A DNA stretch of 32,541 bases from Spirochaetales bacterium (GCA_028532905.1 JAQQAM010000269.1:1-32541); one strand, 5' to 3'; counted from the first letter of the stretch, positions 1 to 8,252 are shown. The notes: generated by a model not told the origin, from the sequence alone. Program-made: numbers and translations.

Positions 1-1057
1 ACTTCTGATGAAGAAAAACAGAGTAACTGTGCTACAGGGAGAGGCGGTTTTCACATCGTCCCGTACCATTCTGGTTGATGACCGTGAGTATTCTGCTGTC
101 AGTTTCATTATTGCCACCGGCGCCGAGCCTCTTGTTCCTTCTATCTCCGGTGTGGAGCTGCCTCATGTTCTGACCAGCCGTGAATTTCTAGAACTGGAGA
201 CCCTTCCAGAAACCATAACTGTTATGGGAGGAGGAGTTATCGGTATGGAGATAGCCTCGCTCTGCCATTCTCTTGGTGTAAAAGTTACGGTTGTAGAGAT
301 GGCTGATAGTCTTTTTGGCGGAGCTCTACCTGAGTTTGCAGAGGCTCTGAAAGATGAAATGACCAATTGTGATTTTCATTTGAATACAGCAGTCGAAGAG
401 ATCCTGGAAGACAGAGTTCTCTGCCGTTGTGAGGGAAACACAATTGAGATTCCTTGTGATGTACTGCTTCTTTCTGTTGGACGTAAACCCCATACCGAAT
501 CTCTAAATCTTAAAGCAGCCGGAGTTGTAACAACAAAACAGGGAATTGCTGTGAATGAAAGAATGCAGACCAGTGCACCAGGTGTTTATGCCATCGGAGA
601 CGTGACAGGATTAAGCCAGTATGCGCATGCTGCATCAAGAATGGCAGAAGTTGCTGTTTCCAACATCTGTGGCAAATCCTCCTGGTTTGAAGAGGATAAG
701 CTACCCTGGGTGGTTTATACCTATCCAGAGGCTGCCGGTTGCGGGCTTGATGTTCAACAGGCAGAAAGAGAGGGATTTACCCCTGTATCAGCCCGTTATT
801 TTTTTAAGAATACTGCCAGATTTTTTGCTGAGCAGGGAGATACACCCGGGTGGGTAAATTTAATTGCTGATAGAGAGAGTCGCCAGATTCTGGGTGTGCA
901 CATGCTGGGAAACGGTTGTTCTGAACTGATCTTCGGAGGAGCATTGCTGGTGGCCAATGAGCTGACAATTGATGATCTGATCCATACAGTTTTTCCTCAT
1001 CCCACAGTCTCTGAAGCTTTGAGAGAGTGCGGCATTCTACTGAAAAACAAGATGTAA
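1..1057 (+). CDS. lpdA: Dihydrolipoamide dehydrogenase (E3), 5'-truncated by window edge
   Basis: This is the C-terminal three quarters of an E3 flavoprotein, which reoxidises the dihydrolipoyl arm of a 2-oxoacid dehydrogenase complex with NAD+. The open frame runs back through base 2 (Leu-Leu before the first Met), so the ATG at 8 is internal. The family is about 450-470 residues; about 351 are visible, so the N-terminal FAD GxGxxG motif and the redox CxxxxC disulfide lie outside the window. Visible are the second dinucleotide-binding motif (MGGGVIGMEIA, then an acidic residue at VTVVE), the second FAD contact (GVYAIGDVTG) and the dimer-interface catalytic His-Glu motif FPHPTVSEAL near the end. 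It ends 11 bases before the SDR start and leads the operon that encodes E1 and E2, so it most likely serves that complex. Confidence 0.93.
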   Translation, partial: LLMKKNRVTVLQGEAVFTSSRTILVDDREYSAVSFIIATGAEPLVPSISGVELPHVLTSREFLELETLPETITVMGGGVIGMEIASLCHSLGVKVTVVEMADSLFGGALPEFAEALKDEMTNCDFHLNTAVEEILEDRVLCRCEGNTIEIPCDVLLLSVGRKPHTESLNLKAAGVVTTKQGIAVNERMQTSAPGVYAIGDVTGLSQYAHAASRMAEVAVSNICGKSSWFEEDKLPWVVYTYPEAAGCGLDVQQAEREGFTPVSARYFFKNTARFFAEQGDTPGWVNLIADRESRQILGVHMLGNGCSELIFGGALLVANELTIDDLIHTVFPHPTVSEALRECGILLKNKM

Positions 1058-1068
1058 AGAGGGGATAT

Positions 1069-1797
1069 ATGATCTACACGAATAAAATAGTTGTCATTAC
1101 AGGTGGAGGCCGGGGACTGGGTGCCAGATTTGCATCAGATCTTGCTGCACAGGGTGCGTCTGTACATATTCTGGCCCGCAATGAAGAACGATTACAAACA
1201 GTACGGGACCGTATCCGCAGGGCAGGGGGTGTATGTGAAGCCCATCCCTGTGATATCAGTGATGAAAGTGCAGTAAAAAGAGTTTTTAAGAATATCACCA
1301 ACATGGATGGGACAGTCGATATCCTCATAAATAATGCTGCCTATCATAAGTCCATTTCTATTGAAGAGATGCCTCTGTCGGAATGGCAGGCAATGATAGA
1401 TATCAATCTTACCGGGGCTTTTTTATGCTGTCGGGAGGTCATCCCGGGAATGAAGAATAAGAAATACGGTAAAATTCTTAATATATCATCCAGTGCGGCT
1501 AAGCATTATTTTCCGGGATTTTCAGCTTATGCGGCATCAAAGGCCGGACTAATCAGTTTAACAAACAGTCTTTCAGAAGAGTTGAAAATGGATGGTATCA
1601 ATGTGAATGCCATCTATCTGGGAATGACTAATACGGAATATACAAGAGAGAGACTGGATAGCGATAAAGCAGTCACTATTCATACTGATGACATGCTACA
1701 GGAGGATGAAGTCTCCAGGGTCGTTCAGTTTCTAGTGTCCGATGACTCAGCCCCTATGATGGGGGCGTCAGTGGATGTGTTTGGTAAAAAATCATGA
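1069..1797 (+). CDS. SDR-family NAD(P)-dependent oxidoreductase
   Basis: A 242-residue classical short-chain dehydrogenase/reductase of the FabG/gluconate-5-dehydrogenase type; substrate unknown. The Rossmann motif TGGGRGLG is at residues 11-18, the structural motif LINNAA lies near residue 88, and the catalytic Ser, Tyr and Lys lie in SSSAAK and YAASK (about S141, Y154, K158). Length is normal. I chose ATG 1069 over the in-frame ATG 1027 because 1027 lies inside the end of the E3 gene and 1069 has an AAGAGGGG ribosome site just upstream. It sits between E3 and E1 alpha in the same operon, so it may oxidise a hydroxy compound to the keto substrate of the dehydrogenase complex. That role is inference; the family call is secure. 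Confidence 0.92.
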   Translation: MIYTNKIVVITGGGRGLGARFASDLAAQGASVHILARNEERLQTVRDRIRRAGGVCEAHPCDISDESAVKRVFKNITNMDGTVDILINNAAYHKSISIEEMPLSEWQAMIDINLTGAFLCCREVIPGMKNKKYGKILNISSSAAKHYFPGFSAYAASKAGLISLTNSLSEELKMDGINVNAIYLGMTNTEYTRERLDSDKAVTIHTDDMLQEDEVSRVVQFLVSDDSAPMMGASVDVFGKKS

Positions 1798-1829
1798 ATG
1801 TTACCCGGTAAACGGGAAGGGAGAAAGAA

Positions 1830-2822
1830 ATGGGATTATCAGTAAAAAGACTGACTGAATTGTATTACGATATGTACTCTATTCGTCGGTTTGAGGAAGT
1901 CATAGAAAAGTATTCTGCCGCAGGGGAAATTCCCGGATTTGTTCACTTGAGTATTGGACAGGAAGCTGCTCAGGCCGGTGTGGTAGGAGCATTGAAAAAA
2001 AGTGATTATAAATTCCCCGATCACCGTGGGCATGGGGCTATATGTCTATGCGGAACGGAGAAAAAACTGGTTATGGCCGAGATTTTCGGTAAAGCTACAG
2101 GGATCAATAAAGGCAGAGGGGGCTCAATGCATGTCAATGATCTTACCTGCAGAAATATGGGCTTCAATGGTATACAAGGCTCAACAGTTGTAACCTGTCT
2201 GGGAACCGCCTTCGCATCACTGTACAACAAAACTGATGATGTTACCGCCGTTTTTATGGGGGACGGTACATTGGGAGAGGGAACCTGTCATGAAAGCCTG
2301 AATATGGCGGCAACCTGGAAACTGCCGGTTATCTATTGCCTTTTGAATAATCAATATGCAATCTCTACTCATTACAGGGAATCCCACCCCCAGCAGCAGC
2401 TTGCTACCTGGGCCAAAGGATACGAAGTTCCATCAGAAGTGGTTGACGGGAATGATATTGAAGCCGTTGTGGAAGCTGTAGAAAAAGCTGCTGTCAGAGC
2501 CAGAAAGGGAGAGGGTCCTACAGTTATTGAGTTTATGACTTACCGTTGGCAGGGGCATTTTGCTGGAGATCCTGCAGCATACCGTCCTGACGGGGAACTT
2601 GAAATGTGGCAGGATAAATGCCCCTTGAAAAAAACCCGGTCCGATCTTCTTAGTAGAAAGGTTTCTGAAAAAGAATTAAAAGAGCTGGAAGATAAAGCAG
2701 AACAGGAAATTCAGGACGCATTGGATTTTTCATTGAACAGTCCTGAGCCTGCTCCTGAGGATGCCCTAAAACATATTTATGCAGACTTTGAAGTGGAGGA
2801 TTGGTCATGCCGAGAAAACTGA
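1830..2822 (+). CDS. Thiamine-diphosphate 2-oxoacid/acetoin dehydrogenase E1 alpha subunit
   Basis: A 330-residue E1 alpha, similar in length and layout to AcoA/PdhA, which with E1 beta decarboxylates a 2-oxoacid (or cleaves acetoin) on thiamine diphosphate and acylates a lipoyl arm. The ThDP/Mg motif GDGTLGEG...NN is at residues 144-174, followed by the conserved HES-NMAATWKLPVIY segment; FGKATG-GRGGSMH is at about 86-101. Two usually conserved stretches deviate: HRGHGA where HRGHGH is common, and GFNGIQGSTVV where the family has a glycine-rich GGG loop. The start has GGGAG eight to ten bases upstream. The gene overlaps E1 beta by 16 bases, implying coupled translation. Whether the substrate is pyruvate, acetoin or another oxoacid cannot be told. 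Confidence 0.9.
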   Translation: MGLSVKRLTELYYDMYSIRRFEEVIEKYSAAGEIPGFVHLSIGQEAAQAGVVGALKKSDYKFPDHRGHGAICLCGTEKKLVMAEIFGKATGINKGRGGSMHVNDLTCRNMGFNGIQGSTVVTCLGTAFASLYNKTDDVTAVFMGDGTLGEGTCHESLNMAATWKLPVIYCLLNNQYAISTHYRESHPQQQLATWAKGYEVPSEVVDGNDIEAVVEAVEKAAVRARKGEGPTVIEFMTYRWQGHFAGDPAAYRPDGELEMWQDKCPLKKTRSDLLSRKVSEKELKELEDKAEQEIQDALDFSLNSPEPAPEDALKHIYADFEVEDWSCREN

Positions 2823-3784
2823 CATTCAGTAAAGCTATAAATGAATCTTTGATTGGAGAAATGGAACAGGATGAAAAAGTATTCATTCTAGGTGAAGATG
2901 TCGCCAAAATGGGTGGTGACTTTGGTATTACAAAGGGAATCTGGCACCGTTGGCCTGATAGAGCCTGGGATACTCCTCTTTCTGAAGCCGGATTCATAGG
3001 TTTGTCTGCGGGAGCTGCTGTCTGCGGTTTGCGTCCTGTTGCAGAGTTGATGTTTGCCGACTTTGTTACTGTCTGTTACGACCAGCTTGTCAATAATGCT
3101 GCAAAACTTCATTTCATGTATAACTGAGATGCCAGCTGCGGGATGACTGTGAGAGCAGTAACAGGAAGCGGCATCCGCTGTGCCTATCACCATTCCCAGT
3201 GCATTGAGCCCTGGCTGATGAACGTTCCCGGCCTTGTCATTGTTGCTCCTGCCACTCCCTATGAAGCAAAGGGATTGCTTACTGCTTCTATACGAAATAA
3301 TAATCCGGTAGTCTTTTTAGAGCATAAACTGCTCTACAATATGAAGGGTGATGTTCCTGAAGAGCATTATGAGATAGAGCTGTTCAAATCTCATATTGAA
3401 AAAGAAGGTACAGATATCACTATTGTTGCCACAATGGCAATGGTGGCTCTGGCTAAAAAAGCAGTAAAGAAGCTGGAAAGCCTGGGGATCTCTGCAGAGA
3501 TTATTAATCCTAGAACCCTATTTCCTCTTGATAAGGAAACCATCAAAGTGTCGGTTGCCAAAACCGGACGTCTGGTCATTCTTCAGGAAGGTCCTAAAGT
3601 GATGGGGGCTGGTGCCGAGATGGGAGCCATGATAGCAGAAGAGCTCTTTGAATACTTGAAGGCACCTGTGAAAAGAGTTACGTCTCTTGATGTTCCGGTC
3701 GCTTTTGCCCCTGTTCTTGAAGACTATATCAATCCCAGCGAAGAGCATCTGATCAAAGCCTGTCAGAGTGCTATGAACTTCTAG
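2807..3784 (+). pseudogene. E1 beta subunit of 2-oxoacid/acetoin dehydrogenase, interrupted by one in-frame TGA
   Basis: Reading from ATG 2807 (MPRKLTF, with GTGGAGGA just upstream) to 3784 in one frame gives a normal full-length E1 beta of about 325 codons, but codon 107 (3125-3127) is TGA. Both sides are well conserved: FVTVCYDQLVNNAAKLHFMYN before the stop, and TGSG...HHSQCIEPWLMNVPGLVIVAPATPYEAKGLL plus NNPVVFLEHKLLY after it. There is no frameshift. Family members generally have glycine at this position (typically YNGG or FGGK), so a single GGA-to-TGA change explains the lesion. Neighbouring genes end in TGA, so it is not a globally reassigned codon. Options are a recent nonsense mutation, a sequencing error, or readthrough. 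A separate start at ATG 3143 has no clear ribosome site. Confidence 0.85.
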
Positions 3785-3793
3785 GAGAATCAA

Positions 3794-4894
3794 ATGAGTT
3801 ATTATGTGGAAATGCCCCGTTACGGGGCGAATATGGAAGAAGGAACAGTTGGTGAATGGCTGGTTCAGGATGGTTCCCCTGTTCAGAAAGGGGATCCAAT
3901 CTGTACTATTGAGATTGAAAAATTAACCAACGAATTGCTTGCTGAGGAAGAGGGTGTTCTGAAGCATATACTTCAAGAAGGAGATACTGCTGCCTGTGGT
4001 GATGTTATTGCTTCAGTTTCAACAGAAGGTGAAGAATTACCAGCTTTAACCGGCTCTCATGAGCCTGAGGTCGCTGTCACCCCTTCCCCTGCCATGCCGG
4101 CTGAAGATAAAAAGCCTGCTGCAGGATCGGAGGCTGATGTTATGAATCTGACTCCTAAAGCACTAAAACTCTGGGAGGAAATCGGAAAACCAGATCTGAC
4201 CGGAATCAGCGGAACAGGGTACGGTGGTAAAGTCACTCGAGATGATCTGCGGAGTTGCTGCACCAATTCAGTACCTTCAGAGAGTGAAATCATTTCTTCC
4301 CGGATACAGGAGACAAATCTCCCCCGGCCTTCTGTGTCTGCTGAATATAGACCGACGGGTACAGAAATGGTATTTATCAAATCTATTCCTATGGCTCAAT
4401 TTCGAATAGAAGACATTGCAGCAGCTGTATTGTCCGGTCTGGAGAAAGTTCCGTCCATGAGGGTATTTCAGAATACAGATGTCAGGGATATGTCCAAAGA
4501 CAGTATTCTCTGGACTGTTGTGGATTCTGCTGATGGTGAACGTGCATTTCCCATGACGTATTCAGAAGTCGGTCTGGAGGATTATTCCCTTCGTTGGAAA
4601 GAAAAAATGGACAGGGCTTCTGCCGGACTGGAAAGCTCTGTTTCTCTCACCCCCCCGGGGGCTATGGTTTTCTATGATGCCTCACAATACGGATTGGATA
4701 TATTCAAACCGGGATTGAGCGGATTTAATGGTCCCTCTGTAACAGTTGGATCTCCTGGGAACAGAATTAATATTCAGGATGGATCTTTCTCTTCTGTTCG
4801 TGAAGTAAGTATTTGTCTGACTGTAGATTCAAGTCTGGTCAGTCGTTCAGCGGCATTGCAGTTTTTAAACTATCTGGAATCCAGTTTCCAGTGA
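3794..4894 (+). CDS. E2-like lipoyl protein with degenerate acyltransferase domain (E3BP/protein X-like)
   Basis: A 366-residue protein with E2 architecture. An N-terminal lipoyl domain (about 1-75) has the modifiable lysine K43 in IEKLTNE. A Pro/Glu/Ala-rich linker follows, then an E3/E1-binding domain at about 117-153 (NLTPKALKLWEE...GTGYGGKVTRDDL), then a shortened C-terminal region resembling the CoA-dependent acyltransferase fold. The catalytic DHRxxDG motif aligns with D345-S-S-L-V-S-R351, so both catalytic His and Asp are serine and the Gly is Arg; the ISNLG segment and the start of the domain (R..IA..M) are also lost. It starts at an ATG with AGGAG nine bases after E1 beta. The lipoyl carrier and docking roles look intact; acyl transfer to CoA does not. 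The architecture resembles eukaryotic E3-binding protein (protein X). Confidence 0.85.
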   Translation: MSYYVEMPRYGANMEEGTVGEWLVQDGSPVQKGDPICTIEIEKLTNELLAEEEGVLKHILQEGDTAACGDVIASVSTEGEELPALTGSHEPEVAVTPSPAMPAEDKKPAAGSEADVMNLTPKALKLWEEIGKPDLTGISGTGYGGKVTRDDLRSCCTNSVPSESEIISSRIQETNLPRPSVSAEYRPTGTEMVFIKSIPMAQFRIEDIAAAVLSGLEKVPSMRVFQNTDVRDMSKDSILWTVVDSADGERAFPMTYSEVGLEDYSLRWKEKMDRASAGLESSVSLTPPGAMVFYDASQYGLDIFKPGLSGFNGPSVTVGSPGNRINIQDGSFSSVREVSICLTVDSSLVSRSAALQFLNYLESSFQ

Positions 4895-4934
4895 GCCCTG
4901 TTATCCATCAGTTAATATATGCAAGGTGTAAAGG

Positions 4935-6197
4935 ATGAATGGAAAAAAGAAGCTTAAAATGGCATTGGATCACCAGCCGGGAGTTGTTCCTGTAGATTTT
5001 GGTGCAACAAGTGTTTCTGGAATGCATTGTTCTGTTGTTGAAGGTTTACGGCAGTACTATGGACTTGAGGACCGACCTGTAAAGGTTCATGAGCCTTATC
5101 AGATGCTGGGTATGATTGAGGAGGATCTTCAGGAGGTTCTGGGAATTGATACTGTTGGAGTGTTTCCTCGAAATACGATGTTCGGTTTTCCTCTCTCAGA
5201 CTGGAAGGAGTGGAGAACTCCCTGGGGACAGGATGTCCTTGTTTCTAAAAACTTTAACACAACTGAAGAGGGAAACGACATTCTGATTTATCCGGAAGGA
5301 GATGTTTCCGTTCCTCCCAGTGCCAGGATGCCGGAAGGAAGCTATTTTTTTGATACTATAATCCGTCAGCCTGATTTTGATGAAACTGATCTTAATCCTG
5401 AAGACAATCTGGAAGAATTCAAGGCAGTCAGCGAAGAAGACCTTGCATATTATCAGATTTCCTGTACTGAGGCTGAGAAGTCCGGTAAAGCTGTTGTCGC
5501 CAGTTTCGGGGGAACAGGATTCGGTGATATTGCCCTTGTTCCTGCCCCATTTCTGAAACACCCCAAAGGAATAAGGGATATCACTGAATGGTATATGTCG
5601 ACTGGTCTTAGACCGGACTATATTCATGCCATTTTTGAGAAGCAGTGTGAAACAGCTCTTTTCAATTTGAATAAGATCCACCAGGTTGTTGGGAATATAC
5701 CGGATGCAGTTTTTATCTGTGGAACCGATTTCGGAACTCAGACGTCTCAGTTTTGTTCTCTGGATGCATTCAGAGAGTTATATGCTCCTTATTACAAAAA
5801 AATCAATGATTGGATTCATCATCACACTACCTGGAAAACATTCAAACACTCCTGCGGAGCTGTAGAACCGTTCATTACGGAACTTATAAATTGCGGATTT
5901 GATATTCTCAATCCGGTACAGTGTTCTGCAACGGGAATGTCTCCTGCAGATCTTAAAACACGTTACGGTAGTAAGCTGACATTCTGGGGAGGAGGAGTGG
6001 ATACGCAGAAAACTCTTCCCTTCGGATCAGCCGATGATGTGAGAAAAGAGGTCCGGGAGAGGTTGGAAGTATTCAGCAATGAGGGGGGATTTGTTTTTGA
6101 CGCCATTCATAATGTTCAGGCAGGTACCCCGGTAGCAAATGTCGTTGCCATGATTGAGACGGTCAAATCATTCAATCAGGAGCATGGCCGGGGTTAA
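4935..6197 (+). CDS. Uroporphyrinogen decarboxylase-family (UroD/MtaA-like) protein, copy 1
   Basis: A 420-residue UroD-superfamily TIM-barrel protein. True UroD features such as the N-terminal RPPxWxMRQAG are absent and no haem genes are nearby, so porphyrin decarboxylation is unlikely. The superfamily also includes corrinoid-dependent methyltransferases (MtaA, MtbA, CmuA), which bind zinc through His-x-Cys plus a later Cys. Here H305-S-C307 is present in TFKHSCG, but the later position reads AIHNVQAGTP (H392), so His might replace Cys; that is inference. It starts at ATG 4935 with AAGGTG upstream, 40 bases after the E2-like gene, and ends the operon. It closely resembles the gene at 29284-30543 over its full length. 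Substrate unknown. Confidence 0.88.
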   Translation: MNGKKKLKMALDHQPGVVPVDFGATSVSGMHCSVVEGLRQYYGLEDRPVKVHEPYQMLGMIEEDLQEVLGIDTVGVFPRNTMFGFPLSDWKEWRTPWGQDVLVSKNFNTTEEGNDILIYPEGDVSVPPSARMPEGSYFFDTIIRQPDFDETDLNPEDNLEEFKAVSEEDLAYYQISCTEAEKSGKAVVASFGGTGFGDIALVPAPFLKHPKGIRDITEWYMSTGLRPDYIHAIFEKQCETALFNLNKIHQVVGNIPDAVFICGTDFGTQTSQFCSLDAFRELYAPYYKKINDWIHHHTTWKTFKHSCGAVEPFITELINCGFDILNPVQCSATGMSPADLKTRYGSKLTFWGGGVDTQKTLPFGSADDVRKEVRERLEVFSNEGGFVFDAIHNVQAGTPVANVVAMIETVKSFNQEHGRG

Positions 6198-6208
6198 AAC
6201 TATTAACC
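6192..6208 (+). terminator. Short stem-loop at the end of the dehydrogenase/UroD operon (weak)
   Basis: GGTTAA and TTAACC form a six-pair stem with a five-base loop overlapping the TAA stop of UroD-like copy 1. No clear T-run follows, so termination here is only possible. No better candidate was seen before the next gene. Confidence 0.25.
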
Positions 6209-6276
6209 GTTAAATGAATTAATGTATGGAACAAATTTGTCACAGGGATAGGTACCACAGGTTGCTTATAGCCTTC

Positions 6277-6304
6277 TTGTCAACCATAAGCATAATGGTA
6301 ATAA
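6277..6304 (+). promoter_or_regulatory. Candidate promoter of the YcxB-like gene, possible leaderless transcript
   Basis: TTGTCA (6277-6282), a 16-base spacer and TAATAA (6299-6304), preceded by TGG as an extended -10. The ATG at 6312 follows seven bases later, where transcription would normally begin, and there is no Shine-Dalgarno sequence. The same TGG-TA.A arrangement occurs before 8396 and 22421. Confidence 0.45.
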
Positions 6305-6311
6305 TACTCCC

Positions 6312-6812
6312 ATGTCTGAACACAAAAAGTCCGTCACAAAAAGAATCGAATACAGCTACAACAGCATCATGACCGCCAAGTTCCGGAATTTCCGTAAAAA
6401 GAGCTTCCGGAACTATACCCTTTCCTGCGTTCTGTATGCTTTGGGTATCACTGTAATCAGAGGAGGGGAACTCCTCTCCCTCAATACGCTGATGATCTTT
6501 GTCAATTTCTTTCTTATCGTTATGAGTCTGGTGATGATTATGATCTTCGGTTCCAGCTGGCTTCTGGCCAGGAAACTGAAGGGAAACAGTAATGTTTATA
6601 CCTTCTCTGCCGATGGTATTCATATTCTGAATGAAGCGAACAAAGAAGAAGATACCCTGGGCTGGGACTGGATCAGATCCTATGAAATAACCAGGCAGGC
6701 CCTCTGTCTGCAGATCAATACGAAAAAACCTCTGGAAATTATTCTGGAGAAGGAAAAAATCAGCCAGGAGGAAATTGAACTCATTACCTCCTGGATAGAC
6801 CAATCCCGCTGA
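6312..6812 (+). CDS. YcxB-like small membrane protein
   Basis: A 166-residue protein with a basic N-terminus, two adjacent hydrophobic segments (about 34-50 and 59-82, the second LMIFVNFFLIVMSLVMIMIFG) and a C-terminal cytoplasmic domain ending in ITSWIDQSR. The part YTFSADGIHILNEANKEE...WDWIRSYEITRQALCLQINTKK fits the YcxB-like domain (a PH-like fold), whose function is unknown. An opposite-strand frame over the same bases is a shadow without recognisable domains. There is no ribosome site; a -10 element sits seven bases before the ATG. It stands alone, convergent with creD, whose stop is immediately adjacent. Confidence 0.72.
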   Translation: MSEHKKSVTKRIEYSYNSIMTAKFRNFRKKSFRNYTLSCVLYALGITVIRGGELLSLNTLMIFVNFFLIVMSLVMIMIFGSSWLLARKLKGNSNVYTFSADGIHILNEANKEEDTLGWDWIRSYEITRQALCLQINTKKPLEIILEKEKISQEEIELITSWIDQSR

Positions 6813-8252
6813 TCAGATTTCCCTGTCCTCCACAGATCCTGTTTTATCCTCTGCTTCAGAAGGGGAGGAATCCCCGCTGCCGTACCAGTTGATTCCCCTT
6901 GTGAGAAACATGGTCAGAGAGAGGGCACCGAAGAGCCCCGCCGTTCCCATGATCAGGGCATAATCTTCGGACTTCAGAACAAAGTAGAGATAGCCGTAGC
7001 CTGCGGACATTACCGGCAGCAGGTACAGAGCCTTGTATCCCACTCCTTTAATGGACAGGGTATAGAGGGTTAAGAGCCCTGTGACCGCAGCCGAGGCAAT
7101 CAGGTAGGAGGGAGGAAAGTCCATATGTTCCGACAGGGAGAGGAGAAGCAGGTAGAACAGAACATTGCCGAATCCCGCCAGCAGGTACTGAACCGGATGA
7201 ATCCGCACCTTTCGGATCAGTTCGAACAGAAAGAAGGTCAGAAAGGGAATCATCAGAAACAGAATGCCGTATTCAACGGTGCGCCTTGTTTTCTGATAGG
7301 AGTCAAACTCAGGGAAAAAATTGAGGCCGAAGGCCGATTCTCTGAGGTCTGCAAAGAACTGATCCTGAGACTCGCTCCAGCAGTCGGGAACAGACCGGCT
7401 TAAAGCATTCACCTCCCAACGGGCCGTAAATCCCTCTTCGGTGATATTCTGTGATGTGGGGAGGTAGTATCCCTGGAATGAGGGCGCAGGCCAGTCCGAC
7501 TCCAGGTTGATGACCGAGTTTCCCGCCAGAGGCAGAAATTCCAGAGACCGGCCGCCTCTAATCTCCTGCTTGAAGTGAAAGGGAATTACCCGGCTGATGT
7601 CCCGGGCATCTCCCCTGCCGGCATCCACTTTTGCCTTTAAGGCCGCTCCGTACAGTGCGGCACTGCTGTCGCCTGCTTCAAAGTCGTATTCCTTTCCCTC
7701 CCAGAGGAGGGGCGTCGTTTTATTCATACCCTTGAGACTGGGGTAGGAAAACTGGACATAGGCTTCCTCCCATAAAATCATATGAGGCTCATAAGTCTTG
7801 TAGAGGGCTTCCAGGGCAAAGGTTCCCGATCCTTCAACGCTGATGGTGAACACAGGCACTTCAAAGATCCCTCTGAACTTGCTTTCGCTGCTGCTGCGGG
7901 CATTTATCTCCATTTCATCGGGGAGGAGGTAGATGTTTTCAATGTATTCGCCGGTTCTCAGGTATTTACCGTTTTCATCGGTTATGTCGTAGTTGACCCT
8001 GCGGGGAATCACAAGAAGGGGACCACCCACGGCGGTATCCGAACCCCAGGAGCTGAAAACGCTCTCTTCGGCTTCCCATTTCCGGTTCTCCCTCTCCCAT
8101 ACCAGGTCTTTAATCATTTGCAGGGGAATGAGGAACAGAAGAATCATGGTCACTATGATCACGGCTTTCATACCGAATCCCCCCCTGCCGGGTCTGATCC
8201 ATTCGGGTTTTCTGATTCTCATGGTTCCGGGTTCGCTTGGATTGGCTTTCAC
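6813..8252 (-). CDS. creD: CreD-family inner membrane protein
   Basis: A 479-residue CreD homologue. One transmembrane helix lies near the N-terminus (about 29-47), then a large extracytoplasmic beta-rich domain (about 50-325, including GGPLLVIPRR and IPFHFKQEIRGGRSLEFLPLAGNS), then about five C-terminal helices starting at YGILFLMIPFLTFFLFE. Length is close to the E. coli protein, which is a cell-envelope protein of the CreBC regulon; its biochemical role is unknown. The start is GTG 8252: AAGGAG lies seven bases upstream and no ATG is better placed. The gene is divergent from a response regulator/sensor kinase pair, which suggests that pair controls it. I did not find a clear enteric cre tag (TTCAC-N6-TTCAC) in the 143-base gap. 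Confidence 0.9.
   Translation of the reverse strand: MKANPSEPGTMRIRKPEWIRPGRGGFGMKAVIIVTMILLFLIPLQMIKDLVWERENRKWEAEESVFSSWGSDTAVGGPLLVIPRRVNYDITDENGKYLRTGEYIENIYLLPDEMEINARSSSESKFRGIFEVPVFTISVEGSGTFALEALYKTYEPHMILWEEAYVQFSYPSLKGMNKTTPLLWEGKEYDFEAGDSSAALYGAALKAKVDAGRGDARDISRVIPFHFKQEIRGGRSLEFLPLAGNSVINLESDWPAPSFQGYYLPTSQNITEEGFTARWEVNALSRSVPDCWSESQDQFFADLRESAFGLNFFPEFDSYQKTRRTVEYGILFLMIPFLTFFLFELIRKVRIHPVQYLLAGFGNVLFYLLLLSLSEHMDFPPSYLIASAAVTGLLTLYTLSIKGVGYKALYLLPVMSAGYGYLYFVLKSEDYALIMGTAGLFGALSLTMFLTRGINWYGSGDSSPSEAEDKTGSVEDREI

Noticed and set aside
3125-3165. Selenocysteine at the E1 beta TGA
   Set aside because: The position is normally glycine, not cysteine, and only a weak five-pair stem (CTGC/GCAG region with a large loop) follows; no convincing bacterial SECIS.
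3143-3784. A separate 213-residue gene after the E1 beta stop
   Set aside because: Same frame and continuous homology with the upstream half, no ribosome site at ATG 3143; better treated as one interrupted gene.
4935-6197. A genuine haem-pathway uroporphyrinogen decarboxylase
   Set aside because: The N-terminal substrate-binding RQAG-type motif is absent, the protein is longer than UroD, and no haem genes are adjacent; the same holds for 29284-30543.
6240-6803. Minus-strand 187-residue frame opposite the YcxB-like gene
   Set aside because: Translation lacks recognisable features; the plus-strand protein has two clear membrane helices and a known domain type.
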